The notes beneath the pieces were generated by a model. The model ran no database searches, was not told where the DNA came from, and saw only the letters and a program-made list of their open reading frames with translations. This document shows, piece by piece, positions 28,340 to 38,793 of a DNA stretch of 64,000 bases. Origin of the DNA: Shewanella morhuae (GTDB taxonomy: Bacteria > Pseudomonadota > Gammaproteobacteria > Enterobacterales > Shewanellaceae). How positions within the stretch are numbered: the first letter of the stretch is position 1; the number at the start of each line of letters is the position of its first letter. Made by a program: the position numbers and the translations under genes. The stretch spans positions 28,914 through 92,913 of the forward strand of contig NZ_FTNN01000004.1 of the NCBI RefSeq assembly GCF_900156405.1. Direction: 5' to 3'.

Positions 28340-29274
28340 TTAATTGTTTTGAGCATCTTTTATACGGCCAATCTGAACTTGTAACGACTGAATTGTCCAA
28401 TTAAACCATGGTTTACTCAGCGGAAATAACGCATCTCCTAAATCTATCAACTTGATATTGTCTTTAATATATAAAACATCGAATATCATTTTATTTAATA
28501 CATCAATCTCTTTAAACAACTCGTCCATACTGAAGTTATTTATCACTAAAAAATCTGGGATTAATTCAAAGGAACTATGACTCATGCAATCATGTTTTAT
28601 TCTATAAGGCTTCAAATCAATTAATGTAAATTCAAACTTGCACTCCAACCCTAATTTAGGGAACAGTTTTTTAAGTTCATCGCCAATGAATTTAATTGCT
28701 TCTATTTGATATTCAAAAATAACTTTACTAAGGTGAAAGTATTCACCAGTTTCAACTGTATTTTTATACACTTCCTGAAAAGCACTTTTTTCAAAAAGTG
28801 AGGTAATAAAACTTTTATACATTTCAGGCAAAACAGCCTCATCAGCCTTAAAATTAAAATTCTCAGGAGTATTTTTAGGAAAAAAACACGATAAAATCTG
28901 TTAAAATCACTCAGCACAAGCAAATTATTTAGATTAAGTTTTTCATTCAATTCTTCTTTGATAGTTTTCCTATGGCTGTAAAAGTTTGAATATTTATTTT
29001 GCATTGTAGTTATTCGGATTTGCTCTTGCGTTTCCTCACTCTTATGCACAAGTGCAACAATCGCAAGCAAAGCTGCAGTAGCTTTCACAATATCTATAGG
29101 TAAAGCAAATAAGTCAATGAACCTATCAAAACAGTCACTTGCTCCACAGAAGTGGATATTTTTAGTAAATACATCTTCTGTTAAAATTATTACAGAACAA
29201 ATGAACGCAAGTACCGCGCCAAAACAAAGTGTCAACTTAAATGGCAAATAATCCCACAATCCTTTGATACTCAT
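28340..29274 (-). pseudogene. Frameshifted two-helix membrane protein gene
   Basis: Two overlapping minus-strand frames join into one plausible protein of about 311 residues. The first frame (from the ATG at 29274) has two hydrophobic segments (about residues 13-32 and 56-73) and a charged helix HKSEETQEQIRITTMQNKYS, and stays protein-like until RVFF. Beyond the run of seven T (A at 28880-28886 on plus) it becomes a low-complexity Leu/Arg tail. The other frame reads on naturally, PKNTPENFNFKADEAVLPEM, to the stop at 28340. One extra T would restore the frame. It is either a disabled gene, a phase-variable one, a ribosomal-slippage case or a sequencing error. The gene is markedly AT-rich compared with its neighbours. 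Function unknown; the N-terminal layout recalls uncharacterised membrane proteins often found in defence regions. Confidence 0.65.
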
Positions 29275-29430
29275 AAAAGTCCTCTAAATTTTTTCCCATA
29301 ATATTCAGTGGGTTTTCTTCTTGCAACATCTAAATCAAATCAACAAACTCAACATTCACATTTTTTATATTCCATTTGCCAACCTGATTAGTGTTCATAT
29401 CCTTCATTTCCATAATCCAACAGCACCAGC

Positions 29431-29711
29431 TTAGCTAGTACACGACGGCTTATGTCCATTTTTATGGTCAGCGGCGCAGCTTAAGCAACCATAGCTGATA
29501 ATGGTCGCGTTACCTAAGGCAGTTTTATCGGATTCAGCTAGTCGTTGCCTTAAGGCAAAGATAGGCGCAAGGCCACTGGCGCAGCCTTTGCGAATCACAT
29601 GCCCCACCAAGGTGGCGCTTTACTGGGGCAGGTCATATCGGCAATTTTTTCGGCAACGAAAACATGGCGACCCAATATTAAATTGTCTTGGTGTTCAATT
29701 ATGTATAACAA
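29431..29711 (-). pseudogene. Decayed short ORF, family not recognised
   Basis: On the minus strand, one frame reads LYIIEHQDNLILGRHVFVAE, then KIADMTCPSK, then loses sense and stops at 29595. The adjacent frame takes over with SATLVGHVIRKGCASGLAPI and continues, Cys-rich (YGCLSCAADHKNGHKPSCTS), to a TAA at 29431. A one-base indel near 29620 would join them into one protein of about 90 residues. The amino-acid composition looks protein-like on both sides, but I cannot name a family. Possible remnant of a mobile or accessory gene. Confidence 0.35.
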
Positions 29712-29786
29712 TCTTTCAGGTTTATAAGGAGATTAGAGTAATAAGATTATTGCTATAAAGTGGTCATTCGCGGCAATGCTATAAAC

Positions 29787-29822
29787 AAAAATCGCGTTAA
29801 GCTGGGCCTAACGCGATTTTTT
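29787..29822 (-). terminator. Terminator of the nqr operon
   Basis: AAAAATCGCGTTA - 9 nt - TAACGCGATTTTTT, with T runs available on both strands, 17 bases past the nqrF stop. Confidence 0.88.
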
Positions 29823-29838
29823 ATTACTCACTTACAAC

Positions 29839-31056
29839 CTAATCGCCAAAGTCATCGAGTAGGATGTTTTCTGGTTCAACACCTAAGCTTTCAAGCATTT
29901 TAATCACTGAGGAGTTCATGATTGGAGGACCACACATGTAGTACTCACAATCTTCTGGTGCCTTATGATTTTTAAGATAATTCTCATAAATCACATTATG
30001 AATAAAGCCGGTGTAGCCAGTCCAATTATCTTCAGGCAATGGCTCAGATAACGCCACATGCCAAACGAAGTTTTCATTCTCAGCCGCTAGAGCGTCAAAA
30101 TCTGCTTGGTAAAACACTTCACGGGTTGAACGGGCGCCGTACCAGAAGCTCATTTTTCGAGTGGTTTTTTTGCTCTTAAGCTGATCGAATATATGTGACC
30201 GCATAGGCGCCATACCCGCACCGCCGCCGATAAACACCATTTCAGCATCGGTCTCTTTTACAAAGAACTCACCAAATGGTCCGGAGATGATCACGGTATC
30301 GCCCGCTTTCAGACTGAAGATATAAGATGACATTTTACCCGGCGGTACATTGGGCGATGGCGGCGTTGCAATGCGCACGTTCAGCATAATGCGGCCCTTT
30401 TCATCGGGATAGTTCGCCATAGAATAAGCGCGCAACACTTCTTCGTTGACCGTTGATACTAGGTCAAATAAACCGTATTTATCCCAATCGCCACGGTATT
30501 TTGTTGGAATATCAAAATCAGCGTATTTCACCACATGGGCTGGCGCTTCAATTTGAATATAGCCACCCGCTTTAAAGCGAACATCTTCGCCTTCGGGTAA
30601 TTCGAGTAATAACTCTTTGATAAACGTTGCTTTGTTATCGTTAGAGATCACTTTACATGGCCACTTTTTCACCCCGAAAATTTCTTCGTCGATCTCTAGC
30701 TCCATATCGGTTTTCACCGATACTTGGCAAGCGAGACGACAACCTTCTTTGGCTTCTTTCTTGGTGATATGACCCATTTCGGTCGGCAGAATATCCCCGC
30801 CGCCCGATTTAATGGTCACGCGGCACTGGCCACAGGTTCCGCCGCCACCACAGGCTGACGGAATAAAAATACTCTGGCTTGCTAACGCGCCGAGCAACTT
30901 GTCACCCGCCGCAACTTTAATGCTTTTTTCAGCGTCGTCATTAATGCCGATAGTGACTTCACCCGTTGTCACTAATTGTTTTTTGGCGAGTAGAATCACT
31001 ATCACCAACAGACACACTACAAGCGTAAACATGCCTATGCCAATTGCCATTTCCAT
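29839..31056 (-). CDS. nqrF: Na+-NQR subunit F (NADH dehydrogenase subunit)
   Basis: The NADH entry subunit of the sodium-pumping NADH:quinone oxidoreductase. It has 405 residues: one N-terminal membrane helix (about 4-24), then a plant-type [2Fe-2S] domain with C69, C75, C78 and C110 ([12 protein letters not shown] and CRLAC). A ferredoxin-reductase-like part follows, with the FAD motif RAYSMANYP, the NAD-binding GGGAGMAPM and a C-terminal DDFGD. Electrons pass from NADH to FAD and the iron-sulfur centre. It is the last gene of nqrABCDEF, 75 bases after nqrE. Confidence 0.96.
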   Translation of the reverse strand: MEMAIGIGMFTLVVCLLVIVILLAKKQLVTTGEVTIGINDDAEKSIKVAAGDKLLGALASQSIFIPSACGGGGTCGQCRVTIKSGGGDILPTEMGHITKKEAKEGCRLACQVSVKTDMELEIDEEIFGVKKWPCKVISNDNKATFIKELLLELPEGEDVRFKAGGYIQIEAPAHVVKYADFDIPTKYRGDWDKYGLFDLVSTVNEEVLRAYSMANYPDEKGRIMLNVRIATPPSPNVPPGKMSSYIFSLKAGDTVIISGPFGEFFVKETDAEMVFIGGGAGMAPMRSHIFDQLKSKKTTRKMSFWYGARSTREVFYQADFDALAAENENFVWHVALSEPLPEDNWTGYTGFIHNVIYENYLKNHKAPEDCEYYMCGPPIMNSSVIKMLESLGVEPENILLDDFGD

Positions 31057-31131
31057 CGTATTACCCTTTTCTAGCTCTTTCTAAAAAGAATGCGGTTACG
31101 CTTTCTCAGCTAATGGTTCGCCTGCAGCTCT

Positions 31132-31740
31132 TTACAACGAGATCCCAGAGAAAGACATAAAGCCCAGCGCCATTAAACCTGTGGTGATAAAGGTAATACC
31201 AATACCCTGTAAACCCTCAGGAATCGCATTGAATTTCATTCTTTCGCGCAGTCCCGCCAGCAGCACAATCGCTACCGCCCAGCCGACACCCGAGCCCATA
31301 GCAAACACCACTGACTCACCGAAGTTGTAGTCACGGTTAGCCATAAAAATCACTCCAGCAAAAATCGCGCAGTTTACTGTGAGTAAAGGCAGGAAAATCC
31401 CGAGGGAGTCATACAGGCTAGGAATGTATTTATCTAAAAACATTTCCAGGATTTGCACTAACGCCGCAATCACACCGATAAAAGTGATCAATTGCAGGTA
31501 GCTTAAATCGATACCGGGTAAACCCGCCCAAGACAATGCACCGGGCGCAAGCACTTTGACGTAAATCAGCTGATTTAACGGCACAGCTAAGGTCATTACC
31601 ACAATCACGGCGACGCCTAAACCAAAGGCGGTAGACACCTTTTTAGACACGGCCAAGAAGGTACACATGCCTAAAAAAAACGACAGCGCCATATTGTCGA
31701 TAAATGTGGCCTGCAAAAATAGATTTATATAGTGTTCCAT
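31132..31740 (-). CDS. nqrE: Na+-NQR subunit E
   Basis: A 202-residue, six-helix inner-membrane subunit, paralogous to NqrD with inverted topology. Cysteines C26 (FFLGMCTFL) and C124 (TVNCAIF) correspond to those that, with the NqrD pair, hold the intramembrane [2Fe-2S] cluster. It follows nqrD by nine bases. Confidence 0.96.
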   Translation of the reverse strand: MEHYINLFLQATFIDNMALSFFLGMCTFLAVSKKVSTAFGLGVAVIVVMTLAVPLNQLIYVKVLAPGALSWAGLPGIDLSYLQLITFIGVIAALVQILEMFLDKYIPSLYDSLGIFLPLLTVNCAIFAGVIFMANRDYNFGESVVFAMGSGVGWAVAIVLLAGLRERMKFNAIPEGLQGIGITFITTGLMALGFMSFSGISL

Positions 31741-31749
31741 ATCAGCTCC

Positions 31750-32370
31750 TTAACCCCGTTTCCGCTGGATCACATTGATGGTCCAAATCAACACACCGAT
31801 CAGGAAGAAGGCGCTCGGTGGTAGCTTGAACATCTCGTTGGGTAAATACCAGCCGCCGTTTTCAATGGTGGTAAATATCGGATGACCAAACAAATTACCG
31901 GTACCTAGTAGCTCACGCACAAAGGCCACACTTATCAAAATCAAGCCATAACCGGTGGCATTACCGAGCGCATCGACAACCGCTAAATGCGGTGGATATT
32001 TCATCGCGAAGGCTTCTGCTCGGCCCATGATGATACAGTTGGTAATAATTAATCCTACAAATACAGATAGTTGCTTTGATAGCTCATAAGCCACATCCTG
32101 CAATACCATATCGACGATAATCACCAAAGAGGCGATAACGGTCATCTGCGCGATAATACGCACACTGTTAGGGATAAAGTTACGGATAGCGGAGATAATT
32201 AGGTTAGAAAACACCAACACAAAGGTTACCGCCAGTGTCATGACCACTGCGGTTTGCATTGAGTTACTGACCGCCAGTGCCGAGCACACGCCCAGCACTT
32301 GCATCGCAACGGGGTTATTGGCAAACACTGGCCCGGTTAGCATGTCACGCATGGATAAAGTGTTACTCAT
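31750..32370 (-). CDS. nqrD: Na+-NQR subunit D
   Basis: A 206-residue, six-helix inner-membrane subunit. C29 ([12 protein letters not shown]) and C112 ([16 protein letters not shown]) match the cluster cysteines of this subunit. The start overlaps the nqrC stop by four bases (ATGA), indicating translational coupling. Confidence 0.96.
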   Translation of the reverse strand: MSNTLSMRDMLTGPVFANNPVAMQVLGVCSALAVSNSMQTAVVMTLAVTFVLVFSNLIISAIRNFIPNSVRIIAQMTVIASLVIIVDMVLQDVAYELSKQLSVFVGLIITNCIIMGRAEAFAMKYPPHLAVVDALGNATGYGLILISVAFVRELLGTGNLFGHPIFTTIENGGWYLPNEMFKLPPSAFFLIGVLIWTINVIQRKRG

Positions 32371-33173
32371 TTTGCCTCTCCCAACTCACCTTGCAATTCA
32401 CCCTGCGCGGCCGTCGCTTTCAGCTGGTTGAAAAAGGTTTGAAACCCTTCCACGCCAAACCAAAACTCCATTGCCCGCTGCACGCCGCGACCTGTCATGG
32501 TTGCGCCACTCACCGCATCCACACCGTGAACATCGCCTTGTTTAGCGCCGCCTTTCACAAGACGTATCGAAAACTTACCTTTTTCATCAAACAATTGTTT
32601 ACCTTTCCACAGTGACATCCACTTAGGATCCGTTAAAAAATCGCCGATACCTGGGGTTTCGCCGTGCTCGTAAACGACTAGCCCTTTAATGGTGTTGAAA
32701 TCGGGTTCAACCGCCACATAGCCGTAGATCATAGACCACAAACCTTTGCCATAAAAAGGCACCACCACGCTGGTTAACTTGCCGTTGGCATCTAATACTT
32801 TAAACACACGGGCATCGTTCGCACGGGTTTTAATCTTGGCGATATCTTTTTTAGGTGTACTTGATGTCTCAGGATTAATCGCCGCCATACGCTCATCAAA
32901 ATCGAGTACGTTAGCGTCTGAGTCCACATTACCTGTGTCTAGGTTGATCAATAAGGGCTGAACGGATTTAGCGAAAATCTCCCTAAACTCATTGCCCTGA
33001 CCTAAATCTACATCGGCGGCCATCAGCACATAACGTTGTACTTCGTCGCGCTTTTTAGCCACTTTACGTTCTTTTAATATGCCAGCGGTGCCTGTAATCA
33101 TAAAAGAGCACAACAAACAAAGCGTAATGGTGAAGACCATAGTCCCCGCCACAGTATCTTTTTTAAATTCCAT
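32367..33173 (-). CDS. nqrC: Na+-NQR subunit C
   Basis: A 268-residue subunit with one N-terminal membrane helix (about residues 10-31) and a periplasmic domain. FMN is attached covalently by ApbE to the threonine of the SGAT motif; here T225 in [12 protein letters not shown]. It overlaps nqrB by 11 bases upstream and nqrD by four downstream. Confidence 0.96.
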   Translation of the reverse strand: MEFKKDTVAGTMVFTITLCLLCSFMITGTAGILKERKVAKKRDEVQRYVLMAADVDLGQGNEFREIFAKSVQPLLINLDTGNVDSDANVLDFDERMAAINPETSSTPKKDIAKIKTRANDARVFKVLDANGKLTSVVVPFYGKGLWSMIYGYVAVEPDFNTIKGLVVYEHGETPGIGDFLTDPKWMSLWKGKQLFDEKGKFSIRLVKGGAKQGDVHGVDAVSGATMTGRGVQRAMEFWFGVEGFQTFFNQLKATAAQGELQGELGEAK

Positions 33174-34431
33174 GACGTTTAATTCTCCGTTTGATGTTGG
33201 CGCGGGCCACCAAATAATCGAACAACGGCGCCCAAAGGTTAGCGAACAAAATCGCTAACATGACTCCCTCTGCCATTTTTGGATTTGCCACACGGATGAG
33301 TACAGTCATAAAACCAATCAAGGCACCATAGGCAAATTTACCTTGGCGGGTATAGGAGGTCGTCACCGGATCGGTAGCCATAAACATCATCGCCAGCGCA
33401 AAACCGCCTGTCACCAAATGCCAAGTCCACGGCATGTGCATCATTTGATTGCTACTAGAACCAATGTAATTACAAATAGTTGCCGTTGCTATCATGCCCA
33501 GCATCACGCCAACAACGATACGCCAGTCCGCTAAACGAGTGATAAGCAGCATCAATCCACCGAGTAAAATCGCCAGCGTGCTAGTTTCGCCAATCGCTCC
33601 CACGGTAAAGCCAAAAAAGTTATTCAACCAATTTGGGTCACTAAAGGCGCTAAACCATGAATAATCAGCAAAGCTCAGTTTACCCGCGGCGGTTTGTGCC
33701 AACGCCGTTGCGCCAGTAAAGCCATCGACAGCGACTAATTGTTGTACCGTGGCGACTTCTGACGGATAAGCAAAATAGATAAAGGCAAGACCTGCCAATG
33801 CAGGGTTGAGGAAGTTATACCCCATACCGCCAAACAGCTCTTTAGCCACCACCACACCAAAGGAAATTCCCATAGCGACCAGCCACAGCGGAGTCGATAC
33901 CGACAAAATCAAGGTAAACAGCAGTGCTGTTACAAAGAAACCTTCGTGCAATTCTTGGCCACGTACCCGTGCAAACACCACTTCCCAAAACAAGCTAGTG
34001 AGCAGTGCAGTGAGGTAAATTGGCAGATAAAAGCTAAGGCCATAGAGAAATAAGCCCAGTACGCCAGTGTCTTGGCTAAGACCACCGAGCAAGCTATTAA
34101 AAATAGCCAATTTCCAGATGTCGGGAGTTGCTAAACCACTTGCTAGCGCGACTTGAGCCTGTAGGCCAATGTTATATAGACCGAATAAAATGGCGGGCAG
34201 TAAACACAAACCGACTAGCGTCATGGTGCGTTTTACGTCAATCGCGTCACGCACATGCACTTTACCCTTAGTACTGCGGCCATTGGCGATGACCAATGAG
34301 CGCAAAAAGCCCTTCATTGACTTACCGGTGGCGTAGTACTCTTGTTGTAAGTCAGTGGCTTGTTGTAAATCAGTCGCTTGCTGTAAATCAGTGGCTTCCT
34401 GTAAATCAGGTTTTTTAACTTGTTTGGTCAT
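33163..34431 (-). CDS. nqrB: Na+-NQR subunit B
   Basis: A 422-residue subunit with about ten membrane helices. It binds riboflavin and covalent FMN; the attachment motif is TGAT in DGFTGATALAQ (T242), where most relatives have SGAT. It contributes to the Na+ path. The cytoplasmic N-terminus carries an extra tandem repeat, (Q/E)ATDLQ three times at residues 11-30, encoded by 18-bp DNA repeats, just before the conserved part. It begins one base from the nqrA stop. Confidence 0.95.
   Translation of the reverse strand: MTKQVKKPDLQEATDLQQATDLQQATDLQQEYYATGKSMKGFLRSLVIANGRSTKGKVHVRDAIDVKRTMTLVGLCLLPAILFGLYNIGLQAQVALASGLATPDIWKLAIFNSLLGGLSQDTGVLGLFLYGLSFYLPIYLTALLTSLFWEVVFARVRGQELHEGFFVTALLFTLILSVSTPLWLVAMGISFGVVVAKELFGGMGYNFLNPALAGLAFIYFAYPSEVATVQQLVAVDGFTGATALAQTAAGKLSFADYSWFSAFSDPNWLNNFFGFTVGAIGETSTLAILLGGLMLLITRLADWRIVVGVMLGMIATATICNYIGSSSNQMMHMPWTWHLVTGGFALAMMFMATDPVTTSYTRQGKFAYGALIGFMTVLIRVANPKMAEGVMLAILFANLWAPLFDYLVARANIKRRIKRHGI
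34342..34413 (-). repeat. 18-bp tandem repeat inside nqrB
   Basis: Four head-to-tail 18-base units (34342, 34360, 34378, 34396), the first three differing at one to three positions and the fourth decaying. They encode the ATDLQQ hexapeptide repeats. The unit is a multiple of three, so copy-number change would not break the frame. Confidence 0.85.
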
Positions 34432-35801
34432 TAACCTTCCCTCTCGATAACATCTAGACAGGCACGTAATTCTTTACCAAAGTCATATTTGCCGGGACAT
34501 ACAAAGGTACACAGCGCCAGATCTTCTTCATCTAACTCTAATGCCCCTAAAGCTTGCGCTTCATCGGTGTCACGCACGACTAAGTCTCGTACTAATAAGG
34601 TGGGTAAAATATCCAGAGGCATAACGCGATCAAGCTGACCAAAGGCCATCATGGCGCGCGCAGAACCGCCTTGATGCGTCGTAAACTCAAACAGCTTAGT
34701 TGCGCCAAACAAACGTGAAGTCACGGCGCGGGTGATAGAGAACTTATCTGTACCACTGCGTACCCAAGACAACATTTCATGGTGTGCATCTTCAGCTAAT
34801 ACTGAGATTTGGTTATGGAATCGGCCTAAAAAGTCATGCACATCTTTAGCGGTATGGCCTGATAGCACAGAGCCTGATACCACCCGCTGATTGCCGGGTT
34901 TGATTTCATTGGCGACTAAGGGACTTAACTCAGCGCCCAACTGGGTGCGTAAAAGACGGGGATTGAGCACGCTAGGGCCACCTAAGGCTACAACGCGGTC
35001 AGTATACAACTCGCCAGTTTGGAATAATTTGCCGTAGGCAATCACGTCTTGATAACCGATATGCCACACCTGCCGCGCTAAACTCACGGGCAAAGTAAAG
35101 TGGATATGAGTACCGACTAAACCTGCTGGATGAACACCATCAAAACGGCGCACCTCAAGTTGCGGCAATGACTCGCTGACAATGGCTTCACCTTTATCCT
35201 GGCACAGGTAAACTTTACCTTCGGTTAAACGGCTCAGCACTTGCAATCCCACTTTAAAAGCCTCGGCTTGCTCGGCAATAATTAATCGTGGATTAGCACA
35301 TAAGGGATTGGTATCCATCGCGGTAACAAAAATAGCCGCAGGCATGGCATCTACCGCCGGCACCCTTGAAAAAGGGCGGGTACGTAAAGCCGTCCATAAG
35401 CCACTATTTAGCAGTTGCTTTTGAATCACTTCTCTAGATAACACTGAGACATCGGCGTGAATATCAAATCTAATCTGCTGTTGAGAGTCTAAGCCATCAC
35501 AACGGATCACCACAGATTGCAGCACTCGGCGATCGCCCCGATTAATGGCCACGACTTCACCACTGGCTGGCGCAGTATAGAGTACGCCTGGCGTTTTTTT
35601 GTCCTCAAATAATGGCTGGCCCTTTTGAACCTTATCACCCACTTCAACTAACATCGTCGGTTTTAAGCCAATATATTCTTCACCCATTATGGCCACTAGA
35701 GATGGCCTATTGCTGGGTTCAATGATCTGCAAAGGCTCGCCCGCTATGGGTAAATTAAGACCTTTTTTGATCGTTACAATTTGGTTTGAAAAATCTGCCA
35801 T
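34431..35801 (-). CDS. nqrA: Na+-NQR subunit A
   Basis: The first gene of the six-gene operon for the respiratory complex that oxidises NADH, reduces ubiquinone and pumps Na+ out. I chose the ATG at 35801 ([19 protein letters not shown]), giving 456 residues; a TTG four codons upstream is possible. [11 protein letters not shown], the segment [17 protein letters not shown] and the C-terminal [16 protein letters not shown] are family hallmarks. Upstream is a 450-base region with the operon promoter. Confidence 0.95.
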   Translation of the reverse strand: MADFSNQIVTIKKGLNLPIAGEPLQIIEPSNRPSLVAIMGEEYIGLKPTMLVEVGDKVQKGQPLFEDKKTPGVLYTAPASGEVVAINRGDRRVLQSVVIRCDGLDSQQQIRFDIHADVSVLSREVIQKQLLNSGLWTALRTRPFSRVPAVDAMPAAIFVTAMDTNPLCANPRLIIAEQAEAFKVGLQVLSRLTEGKVYLCQDKGEAIVSESLPQLEVRRFDGVHPAGLVGTHIHFTLPVSLARQVWHIGYQDVIAYGKLFQTGELYTDRVVALGGPSVLNPRLLRTQLGAELSPLVANEIKPGNQRVVSGSVLSGHTAKDVHDFLGRFHNQISVLAEDAHHEMLSWVRSGTDKFSITRAVTSRLFGATKLFEFTTHQGGSARAMMAFGQLDRVMPLDILPTLLVRDLVVRDTDEAQALGALELDEEDLALCTFVCPGKYDFGKELRACLDVIEREG

Positions 35802-36254
35802 CACAAATATCAACCATAAAAATTTTTAGATACATTTAGGGTATAGGTTTATTAACAGAAATTCCGCTATTGGCGTCACACTCTGTAGCCAATTCGTAAG
35901 TTAAATACATCTATTTACAATTATGCGTGATGTAGATCGGCATATATGCCCGCTTAAACATGTAAATGTAGTTTTATAACCATTTATCAATTAATGCGTT
36001 ATGGCTGATTTAGCGAAACCATATATTGGAGATATAAGCCCTAAAACAAGGCTTGAGCGCAATAATGTCCTAAAGCTGTTGAAACAGTGCGTTGACGAAC
36101 AAACTTCAACCAACTAACCCTCTTAATCGAGGATAAAAGGGATAAGCTTGCTGGTTATTTTTAGCGCATTACTTTTTCAGCCAATGTTTTAGTCTTTGCT
36201 TTACAGTAAAAGCTTGGTAGCCTCAAACTAAGATAGTTTCCGTAGGAGAAGTAG
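35802..36254. other. Divergent region between nqrA and tas
   Basis: This 453-base region holds the promoters of nqr (minus) and tas (plus). It includes a short open frame, 36001-36117 on plus (38 codons, MADLAKPYIGDISPKTRLER...), without a visible ribosome site; listed separately as weak. Confidence 0.5.
36001..36117 (+). CDS. Possible very small protein (weak)
   Basis: ATG to TAA, 38 codons. The composition (charged, amphipathic, one Cys) looks like a protein, but there is no Shine-Dalgarno sequence and I recognise no family. Chance is a real alternative. Confidence 0.2.
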   Translation: MADLAKPYIGDISPKTRLERNNVLKLLKQCVDEQTSTN

Positions 36255-37295
36255 ATGGAATACAGACGCATACCGAATTCCAATCTCGAGGTCAGTAAAA
36301 TTTGTTTGGGCACTATGACTTGGGGCGAGCAAAATAACCAAGCCGAAGCATTTGCACAGCTGGACTACGCCATAGGCAATGGCATCAACTTTATCGACAC
36401 GGCGGAAATGTACCCTGTACCGCCAAAGCCAGAAACCCAAGGGGAAACAGAGCGGATTTTAGGCCAATATATTAAGGCTCGGGGCAACCGTGACGATCTG
36501 GTTATCGCCACTAAAATTGCGGCACCTGGCGGAAAAAGTGATTATATTCGCAAAAATATGGCGCTGGACTGGAACAATATCCATCAAGCCGTTGATGCAT
36601 CTTTAGCGCGATTGCAAATAGACACGATCGATCTTTATCAAATCCATTGGCCAGATCGTAATACCAACTTTTTTGGTGAGCTATTTTACGAACAGCAAGA
36701 TGATGAACAGCAAACGCCCATTCTCGAAACCTTAGAAGCCCTAGCGGAAGTTATCAGGCAAGGGAAAGTGCGTTATATCGGGGTGTCGAACGAAACTCCG
36801 TGGGGGTTGATGAAGTACCTGCAACTCGCCGAAAAGCACGGCTTACCGCGTATTGTCAGTGTGCAAAATCCGTATAACTTGCTCAATCGTAGTTTTGAAG
36901 TGGGTATGAGTGAAATCTGCCACCGTGAAGACCTGCCACTACTCGCCTATTCGCCGCTGGCCTTTGGTGCCTTAACTGGCAAATACTGCAATGACCAATG
37001 GCCCGAAGGCGCTCGCCTCACCTTATTTAAGCGTTTCGCCCGTTACACTGGCTCACAAATGGCACTTGAGGCCACCAAAGCCTATGTAGATTTAGCACGC
37101 GAGTTTAAGCTTACGCCCGCACAAATGGCATTAGCCTTTGTTAACTCACGTAAGTTTGTCGGCTCTAACATTATCGGTGCCACAGATTTGTACCAACTCA
37201 AAGAAAATATCGACAGCCTCAACATTATGCTATCGCCTGAGTTGCTCGTGCGCTTAAACGAACTGACTGAGAAATTTAGATTGCCTTGTCCATAG
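36255..37295 (+). CDS. tas: NADP(H)-dependent aldo/keto reductase, Tas type
   Basis: A 346-residue aldo/keto reductase with the TIM-barrel signatures GTMTWGEQN, FIDTAEMYPVPP (catalytic D and Y), KIAAP (catalytic K region), YQIHWPDR (catalytic H) and YIGVSNET. It matches E. coli Tas along its length and at its length of 346. It reduces carbonyl compounds with NADPH; the physiological substrate is unknown. AGGAG lies before the ATG. Confidence 0.92.
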   Translation: MEYRRIPNSNLEVSKICLGTMTWGEQNNQAEAFAQLDYAIGNGINFIDTAEMYPVPPKPETQGETERILGQYIKARGNRDDLVIATKIAAPGGKSDYIRKNMALDWNNIHQAVDASLARLQIDTIDLYQIHWPDRNTNFFGELFYEQQDDEQQTPILETLEALAEVIRQGKVRYIGVSNETPWGLMKYLQLAEKHGLPRIVSVQNPYNLLNRSFEVGMSEICHREDLPLLAYSPLAFGALTGKYCNDQWPEGARLTLFKRFARYTGSQMALEATKAYVDLAREFKLTPAQMALAFVNSRKFVGSNIIGATDLYQLKENIDSLNIMLSPELLVRLNELTEKFRLPCP

Positions 37296-37487
37296 GCATG
37301 AGTAAGCATTAAGTGCTGATATGACATCTGGTTGTACTGCCAGATGTTATATCTATTATAAATTTACTCTGCATCATAAACGGCTCTGCCCACGTTCTGG
37401 CTTCTCACCCTAGCCTCGCTAACACTTGCATTCATATTGCAGATAACAGAAGATCTATTTGCCTTTTTCATTGCCTTAGCCTCATCC

Positions 37488-38723
37488 ATGACTCAATCTG
37501 CCTTGCTAACACCCCACAACGCAAACATCCGTGCACAATTTCCTGTTTTAAAGCAGATGCTTGATGGCTACCCCTTATGTTATCTCGACACGGCGGCCAC
37601 CAGCCAAAAACCACAAATAGTGTTAGATGCGATGGCGCAATATTACGCCAACGACAATGCTAATGTGCACCGTGCGGCGCATCAGCTATCGGCGCGGGCA
37701 ACCCTAAGCTATGAAAAAGTGCGCGACCAATTACAACATTTTTTAAAGGCCAAACACCGTGAAGAAATCATTTTCACCCACGGCACGACAGAATCAATCA
37801 ACTTAGTTGCTTTTGGATTAACCGCACAATTAACCGCAGGCGATGTGATTTTAATCGACTCGGCGGCGCACCACGCCAATATTGTCCCTTGGCAAGAACT
37901 GGCAAAACGCACAGGCGCAGTGATTAAGCCGATTCCACTAGATAAACATTGCCGCTTAGATATCGATGCCTATCAAGCTTTGTTAGCACTTAAGCCTAAA
38001 ATCGTTGCCCTATCTCATGTATCTAACGCACTAGGCACTGTCAATCCTGTGGCTCAGTTAGTGCAGTTAGCCAAAGCCCAAGGCGCCATCACCTTAGTTG
38101 ATGGCGCGCAGGCAGTTGCACATTTAACGCTGAATATGACTGAGATCGATTGTGATTTTTACGTCTTCTCGGGGCATAAAATGTACGGTCCCACGGGCGT
38201 TGGCGTGCTTTACGGCCGTTTTGACGTGTTAGATAGTCTCGCGCCATTATTAACTGGCGGCGAGATGATTAAACGCGTGAGCTTTGAAGCAACAGAATTT
38301 GGTAGCCTACCGAACCGCTTAGAAGCGGGCACACCGCCAATTGCCGAAGTAATTGGCTTAGGTGCGGCCATTACCTTTTTACAAACCGAGCTTACGGAGC
38401 AAGTTCAAGCCTATGAAACCGAGCTGCTTAACTATTTACAATGCCAATTACGCGCACTCGGTGAAGTGCACTTATACGGTGCCTTTGATGACAATATTGG
38501 CGTCGTCGCCTTTAATCTTGCCGATGAACATCATCAAGATGTGGGCATTTTATTAGATCAACAAGGTATAGCCGTACGCTGCGGCCACCACTGCGCCATG
38601 CCATTAATGCACAGTTTGAACCTTAAAGGCTGTTGCCGCGCCTCTATCGGTATTTACACTCATAAAGACGATATCGACCGCTTTATTGCCGCGTTAGCCT
38701 CGGTAAAAGATTTACTACTATAA
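37488..38723 (+). CDS. csdA: Cysteine desulfurase, CsdA/SufS group
   Basis: PLP enzyme that removes sulfur from cysteine, forming an enzyme persulfide for Fe-S and other sulfur transfer. I chose the ATG at 37488 (411 residues, MTQSALLTPHNANIRAQFPV); a TTG 17 codons upstream is possible but its extension is hydrophobic and non-conserved. Visible: the PLP lysine in FSGHKMYGPTGVG, HGTTESINLVA, and the active cysteine in CGHHCAMPLM (C369). The next gene encodes its SufE-type partner, 70 bases downstream, so the pair forms the CSD sulfur-transfer system. Confidence 0.9.
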   Translation: MTQSALLTPHNANIRAQFPVLKQMLDGYPLCYLDTAATSQKPQIVLDAMAQYYANDNANVHRAAHQLSARATLSYEKVRDQLQHFLKAKHREEIIFTHGTTESINLVAFGLTAQLTAGDVILIDSAAHHANIVPWQELAKRTGAVIKPIPLDKHCRLDIDAYQALLALKPKIVALSHVSNALGTVNPVAQLVQLAKAQGAITLVDGAQAVAHLTLNMTEIDCDFYVFSGHKMYGPTGVGVLYGRFDVLDSLAPLLTGGEMIKRVSFEATEFGSLPNRLEAGTPPIAEVIGLGAAITFLQTELTEQVQAYETELLNYLQCQLRALGEVHLYGAFDDNIGVVAFNLADEHHQDVGILLDQQGIAVRCGHHCAMPLMHSLNLKGCCRASIGIYTHKDDIDRFIAALASVKDLLL

Positions 38724-38793
38724 AGCAGTATTTAGCCGTAAATCCGCATGCCACGTATAGGATGCTCAAATAAGTAAGATAGGATGTAGCGCA

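Larger units (their letters stand above)
29275..29838. other. Intergenic region before the nqr operon terminator
   Basis: This 564-base region between two minus-strand genes contains a probable broken ORF (29431-29711) and the nqr terminator (29787-29822). The first 150 bases are AT-rich with nothing recognisable. Confidence 0.5.

Noticed and set aside
29501..29758. 85-codon plus-strand ORF
   Set aside because: It lies over the more protein-like minus-strand frames and has no ribosome site or family.
32240..34018. Plus-strand ORFs opposite the nqr genes
   Set aside because: They are frame shadows of well-conserved minus-strand genes.
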